Origin: Lachnospiraceae bacterium
Lineage (GTDB): Bacteria > Bacillota > Clostridia > Lachnospirales > Lachnospiraceae
Assembly: GCA_015056925.1 (NCBI GenBank)
Contig: SVFJ01000029.1
Span: forward strand, 1-32,522
DNA: 32,522 nucleotides
Reading direction: 5' to 3'
Shown here: positions 28,889-32,522 of the stretch, piece after piece
Layout of the letters: each line of letters starts with the position of its first letter
Numbering within the stretch: position 1 is the first letter of the stretch
Position numbers and translations under genes: made by a program
The notes under the pieces: model-generated
Told to the model about the DNA's origin: nothing
The model's input: only the letters and a program-made list of their open reading frames with translations
The model's database searches: none

Positions 28889-31078
28889 TTACTTCACCAC
28901 CTTTGCAGATAAAGCATCAACTGTAACATCATCAGCTGTTACCGCCTTATCCGTATAGTTTACATAAATCACAACTCCATTATCGTATGTAACCTTATTG
29001 ACACCTGCTGATACCTTATCATGGCGGAGAATAAATGCTCCCTCTGTAGCATCCGCAATTTCCTTAAACTCAGTATCATACGCAATTACTGTATCTCTGT
29101 AGGTATCATACTTTGTGCTATAGAGGTCTGAAGAATTGGTATATATCAAATCTGCAGAATCCTCATAGGTAAGATAGAAGGATGGATATATACCTGCTTC
29201 TATCATCTGTAACTTGAACTCATTCTTGTTTGCCTGGAAGTTCACATAGTCAGAGTACATAGGAATACTTCCCTTTAATACCATTGACATAAATGGAATC
29301 TCTTCATCTTCATACATATATGCAGAAGAACCAAGCGGCATATCCAAGAACGCCTGCGCATCCTTCCAAAGGAACGCAAAAGGCTCCTCAAGAATTAAGT
29401 TTGTCTTATCGGCTACATTCGAAACGATATTCTCATAAGTATTCGCACAATCAAATCTTGTATAGAACTTACCACTGTAGCTGTAAGAGAAAATATTATT
29501 TGTAATACCTGCAAGTGCAAGATTCTTAACATCCTTATTTGTATATGACTTCACAAACTTATCTAAGATTGTTTCTGTCTTAAATGGTAAGACATAATTA
29601 AAGGTCTGATATACATTATCGCGTGATGTAAGTTCAAGCTTTCTCTTATTCACCTTCTTCACCGCATTAAAGGTTGTATTGTTCTCCTCAGGGTTAGAAA
29701 GTAACGCTTCGTTATAAAGATATACATCATAGTTCTTCTCAGCCCAATCAGCTATCAGCTTTGTTACCGCTGAAGTACCGCCAATCTCACCATCAGCCTT
29801 ATACTTTGTAATCGGAACATCGTAGAGACCACCTGCCTGCCATCCCTTGTATACAGCAAGCAAACTATCCACACCGTTACTCTGAAGGTCAGCAAACATC
29901 TCATCCATCTGCTCTGTAGTTGTCATGGTAACAGCTCTCTTGAATACCATAAACTCTTCTCTGTCTGTACCAAGAAAATCTACACGGGTCTTATACTCTG
30001 TTTCAGCTTTCTCAAGCATTCCGTTTGCCTGCAAATACTCACGATAAGCAACCGCCATACCCGAGTAATCAGCTGCCTCATCTGTTAACAGGACATAGCG
30101 AACCTGTAAATCACTATGTGTTCTATCCTTTTCAGCCTGTGTCACTGTACCCGAATTAGAATTATTCAATGGCTGAACATAAATCTTACGAATTGTAAAC
30201 TTTGCGAAACAACGGTTATAATTAACCATAACTCCATTTGGATGTGCCTCGATACTGGCTCTCTGATTACCATCCTCAACAATGGCAAGATAACCCATCT
30301 TATCCGCAGTGTGCATCATTCCAAATACAGGCGCAAGCACCTTTTCAGGGTCAACGACAGTATCATATCTCTCCCACAGCAATACTTCTGTTGTAGAATC
30401 TGTAAAACCTGCATCTGCACCGTAAATCACCTGCGAGAAACCACTTGAATAACGACCATCCTTGTCATCAAGGTAGATTAATGCACCATTTCCATCAGGA
30501 ATGAACATATAACCTTCCTTTGCATCAAGATAGCTATATCCCATCATAGGGAACAGACTTACCGTACCGATATATGCTGAACCATTTTCAAAGATAGACT
30601 CCTCAGGAACACGAACTACCAGTTCATCTCCCTCCAAAGCCACTTCAACATCTAATCCAAAGTCATACTCCTTAAACTCGATGCTCGCTCGGAAGCCGTT
30701 ATCTGTATACTGATAGCTCATCTCATTTGGTGAACTTACTAAATCAACCTGATAGGTATCATTAGCTCCCTTAATCGCTGTTAATACAACACCTGACTGC
30801 ATGTATGCTGTCCATGTTTTGTTATTGACACCATCATCATCCTCTGCCATCAGAGTAGAATATAACACCTTACCATTTGTCTTATTCTCCAGAATAACAG
30901 ACATGGTCGGCTCATATAAATACAATTTATAGCTATCGCTTTCTGCTACCTTCGCATACTCTGAAGGAATATTCGCAGTCGCAGAAGCTGTAAGCTTAGT
31001 ACCCGGCAGGCAAGTGATACACATAAGCAATGCCAAAGTCATTGCCAGAAGCATACATATCATTCTCTTTAATGTCAT
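28889..31078 (-). CDS. Secreted DUF5696-type protein
   Basis: A 729-residue protein with a signal peptide (MTLKRMICMLLAMTLALL) and no lipobox cysteine in the usual place. An N-terminal beta-rich part (about 35-340) is followed by a stretch that looks like a TIM barrel (about 360-620; for example SLLAVYKGWQAGGLYD). The overall fold recalls glycoside hydrolases, but I cannot name catalytic residues. The family is known to me only from transporter loci of this kind. I chose ATG 31078, four bases after the upstream stop codon. A longer reading from TTG 31135 would overlap that gene by 53 bases and put 19 extra residues before the signal peptide. Confidence 0.75.
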   Translation of the reverse strand: MTLKRMICMLLAMTLALLMCITCLPGTKLTASATANIPSEYAKVAESDSYKLYLYEPTMSVILENKTNGKVLYSTLMAEDDDGVNNKTWTAYMQSGVVLTAIKGANDTYQVDLVSSPNEMSYQYTDNGFRASIEFKEYDFGLDVEVALEGDELVVRVPEESIFENGSAYIGTVSLFPMMGYSYLDAKEGYMFIPDGNGALIYLDDKDGRYSSGFSQVIYGADAGFTDSTTEVLLWERYDTVVDPEKVLAPVFGMMHTADKMGYLAIVEDGNQRASIEAHPNGVMVNYNRCFAKFTIRKIYVQPLNNSNSGTVTQAEKDRTHSDLQVRYVLLTDEAADYSGMAVAYREYLQANGMLEKAETEYKTRVDFLGTDREEFMVFKRAVTMTTTEQMDEMFADLQSNGVDSLLAVYKGWQAGGLYDVPITKYKADGEIGGTSAVTKLIADWAEKNYDVYLYNEALLSNPEENNTTFNAVKKVNKRKLELTSRDNVYQTFNYVLPFKTETILDKFVKSYTNKDVKNLALAGITNNIFSYSYSGKFYTRFDCANTYENIVSNVADKTNLILEEPFAFLWKDAQAFLDMPLGSSAYMYEDEEIPFMSMVLKGSIPMYSDYVNFQANKNEFKLQMIEAGIYPSFYLTYEDSADLIYTNSSDLYSTKYDTYRDTVIAYDTEFKEIADATEGAFILRHDKVSAGVNKVTYDNGVVIYVNYTDKAVTADDVTVDALSAKVVK

Positions 31079-31082
31079 TCTC

Positions 31083-32522
31083 TTAGTTGCCAATGCGATA
31101 CACCACCTCTCCGCCAATGGCAATAATAAACTCAACTACCTGTGCCCAAAGTACATAGATAATGAAAATCAAAAGGGCAAGGATTAAAATTGTAAACACT
31201 GTTAATGCAAGCACTTTCCCAGTCTCTTTTACCGTATAATAATTTATTTCCTTCACTGCAAGTACAAACAGCACTGCACACCATGCATAGATTAAGAGGT
31301 ATGTAAATGTAATTAAGAACTCCTCGTTAATCGTTACGATATGAGAGAAAATAAACACTACCGGAATAAATGTAATATATGGTGTCAAAGAATACACGAA
31401 TGAACAATATAACTTCTTGATTGTACCTTCACCATCATTGATTGTAGATACAAGGTAACTACATCCCGTTACTGCAATCAAAACAATTACAATCGTTGCA
31501 ATATCAGAGAATAACTCATATCTACCTTCACGTACATTTTTCCAAAGGAAACCGCTCAAATACTTATTAATAATGAACTCAACCGCAAATACTGCAACAA
31601 GGAAGTTAGCAACCCTGACAGATGCCTTTCCTTCTCTTGCAATTCCGTAAGTACCTTCAAACGGATGCTTCATAAAATACCACGCATATTTCAGCTTTGC
31701 CAGGAAATCAATAGAACCAAACTTGGCTTTCATATCACGTATCGGCTGTAAAATATTCTTTTTCTTATCCCAGGTCTTAACCAGCTTAGAAAGAACCCAA
31801 AGAGCAACTACACACCATATAAAAGGAACGATATACTTCTTTAACGCAAGATTACGAATCTCCCAAGAAGCATCTGAATATCCTTCATAATCCTTTGCAA
31901 GCTTTGCATAATACTGCGCCATCTCATAGTTCTCTTCCTGGAAGTATGCTCTACCCATAGCCATATTCGCATAGTCAAACATACTGTTCATCTTAAGAAC
32001 TTCCTCTAATGGTGCCTTACTCTCTGTATAACGCCCTGTTGCATAGAGATTCAATGCTTCATGAAGAAGATTGGTAAACTCTGTTGGCTCAAAAACCTGA
32101 ATCTGTGCCTTATCCTGGTCAAGAATGTAAATCTTATCCTGTGTATCCACACCAATCGCACTTACTACCGTACAAAGACCAACTCGCTGTGTACCGTCAT
32201 CTGCACCACCGAATACATACAGAATCTCACCTTCATTGTTAAACTCATATACATAACCCTGCTGAGAAACCATAAATACATTATCATGGTTACCAGCTGC
32301 TACCGCTGCTGGAATATCATCATATGTATCAGGCTCAATCATATTCTTACCTGCAATATTCAATCTCTTCAGAGTATCATACTCCTCACCACGTGTAACC
32401 GTGTAGATAAGACCATTCTCATCAATACAAAGGTTATCAGGTGTAGAAGGAATATTAGATACCATCTTTGCTCTCTGAGCATCTGAAGCAATCGCTCTGT
32501 AAATAATTGTCTGCAGCGAACG
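31083..32522 (-). CDS. YIP1-family membrane protein with NHL-like and TPR regions (5' end outside window)
   Basis: The frame stays open to the window edge, so the start lies outside; 479 residues are visible. The first part has NHL-like beta-propeller units (STPDNLCIDENGLIYTV, DTQDKIYILDQDKAQIQVF). A TPR stretch follows (ALNLYATGRYTESKAPLEEV and EENYEMAQYYAKLAKDYEG). After a first membrane helix (YIVPFIWCVVALWVLSKLV) there is a basic cytoplasmic loop and a five-helix YIP1-like domain up to the C-terminus. The role is unknown. The domain order suggests an outside or surface sensor tied to a membrane domain. It is coupled to the DUF5696-type gene and the permeases. Confidence 0.8.
   Translation of the reverse strand, partial: RSLQTIIYRAIASDAQRAKMVSNIPSTPDNLCIDENGLIYTVTRGEEYDTLKRLNIAGKNMIEPDTYDDIPAAVAAGNHDNVFMVSQQGYVYEFNNEGEILYVFGGADDGTQRVGLCTVVSAIGVDTQDKIYILDQDKAQIQVFEPTEFTNLLHEALNLYATGRYTESKAPLEEVLKMNSMFDYANMAMGRAYFQEENYEMAQYYAKLAKDYEGYSDASWEIRNLALKKYIVPFIWCVVALWVLSKLVKTWDKKKNILQPIRDMKAKFGSIDFLAKLKYAWYFMKHPFEGTYGIAREGKASVRVANFLVAVFAVEFIINKYLSGFLWKNVREGRYELFSDIATIVIVLIAVTGCSYLVSTINDGEGTIKKLYCSFVYSLTPYITFIPVVFIFSHIVTINEEFLITFTYLLIYAWCAVLFVLAVKEINYYTVKETGKVLALTVFTILILALLIFIIYVLWAQVVEFIIAIGGEVVYRIGN

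Noticed and set aside
31079-31135. TTG start for the DUF5696-type protein
   Set aside because: It adds 19 residues before a good signal peptide and overlaps the upstream gene; ATG at 31078 fits better.

Overview
The window looks like chromosome of a gut Firmicute of the family Lachnospiraceae. The closest fit from the gene content is a pectin-using Lachnospira (Eubacterium eligens group). The basis is a Gram-positive type signal peptide and lipobox style, an hrcA-grpE-dnaK-dnaJ heat-shock operon under a CIRCE operator, several CUT1 sugar ABC transporters without a local ATPase, and a giant secreted pectinase. The genus is an inference from content, not from a search. Every gene I can support is on the minus strand, so the window reads right to left.

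Layout from left to right: (1) 1-137, the end of a non-coding repeat. (2) 175-9852, a 3225-residue secreted protein with two family-9 pectate lyase (PL9) domains around a CE8 pectin methylesterase, with many beta-sandwich modules between them. Its promoter carries a perfect cre-type palindrome. (3) 10076-15073, dnaJ, dnaK, grpE, hrcA and CIRCE, with a very strong hairpin directly after dnaK. (4) 15200-22455, a sugar-use locus: two YteP/YtcP-type permeases, a solute-binding lipoprotein, an internal terminator, then a LacI regulator translationally coupled to a cytoplasmic GH2 beta-galactosidase-like enzyme. (5) 22549-23137, a non-coding block made of three copies of the same repeat found at the window start, one inverted. 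(6) 23196-32522, a second transport locus: a YIP1-family membrane protein with NHL/TPR regions (cut by the window edge), a secreted DUF5696-type protein, two permeases, a solute-binding lipoprotein and a LamG-type lipoprotein with an unusual leader RNA.

How the genes may work together: the giant enzyme would demethylate and cleave homogalacturonan outside the cell. The two ABC systems would import oligosaccharides released from plant cell wall, probably sharing an ATPase encoded elsewhere. The GH2 enzyme would trim imported galactosides or similar sugars, with LacI as local regulator. The substrate of the second transport locus cannot be read from the sequence.

The most unusual material is non-coding. 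The repeat family at 1-137 and 22549-23137 has two stems whose arms differ between copies by compensating changes while their loops stay the same, which suggests a structured RNA. The leader of the LamG lipoprotein gene (24831-24941) has two interleaved 7-bp complementarities just upstream of the ribosome binding site, a pseudoknot layout.
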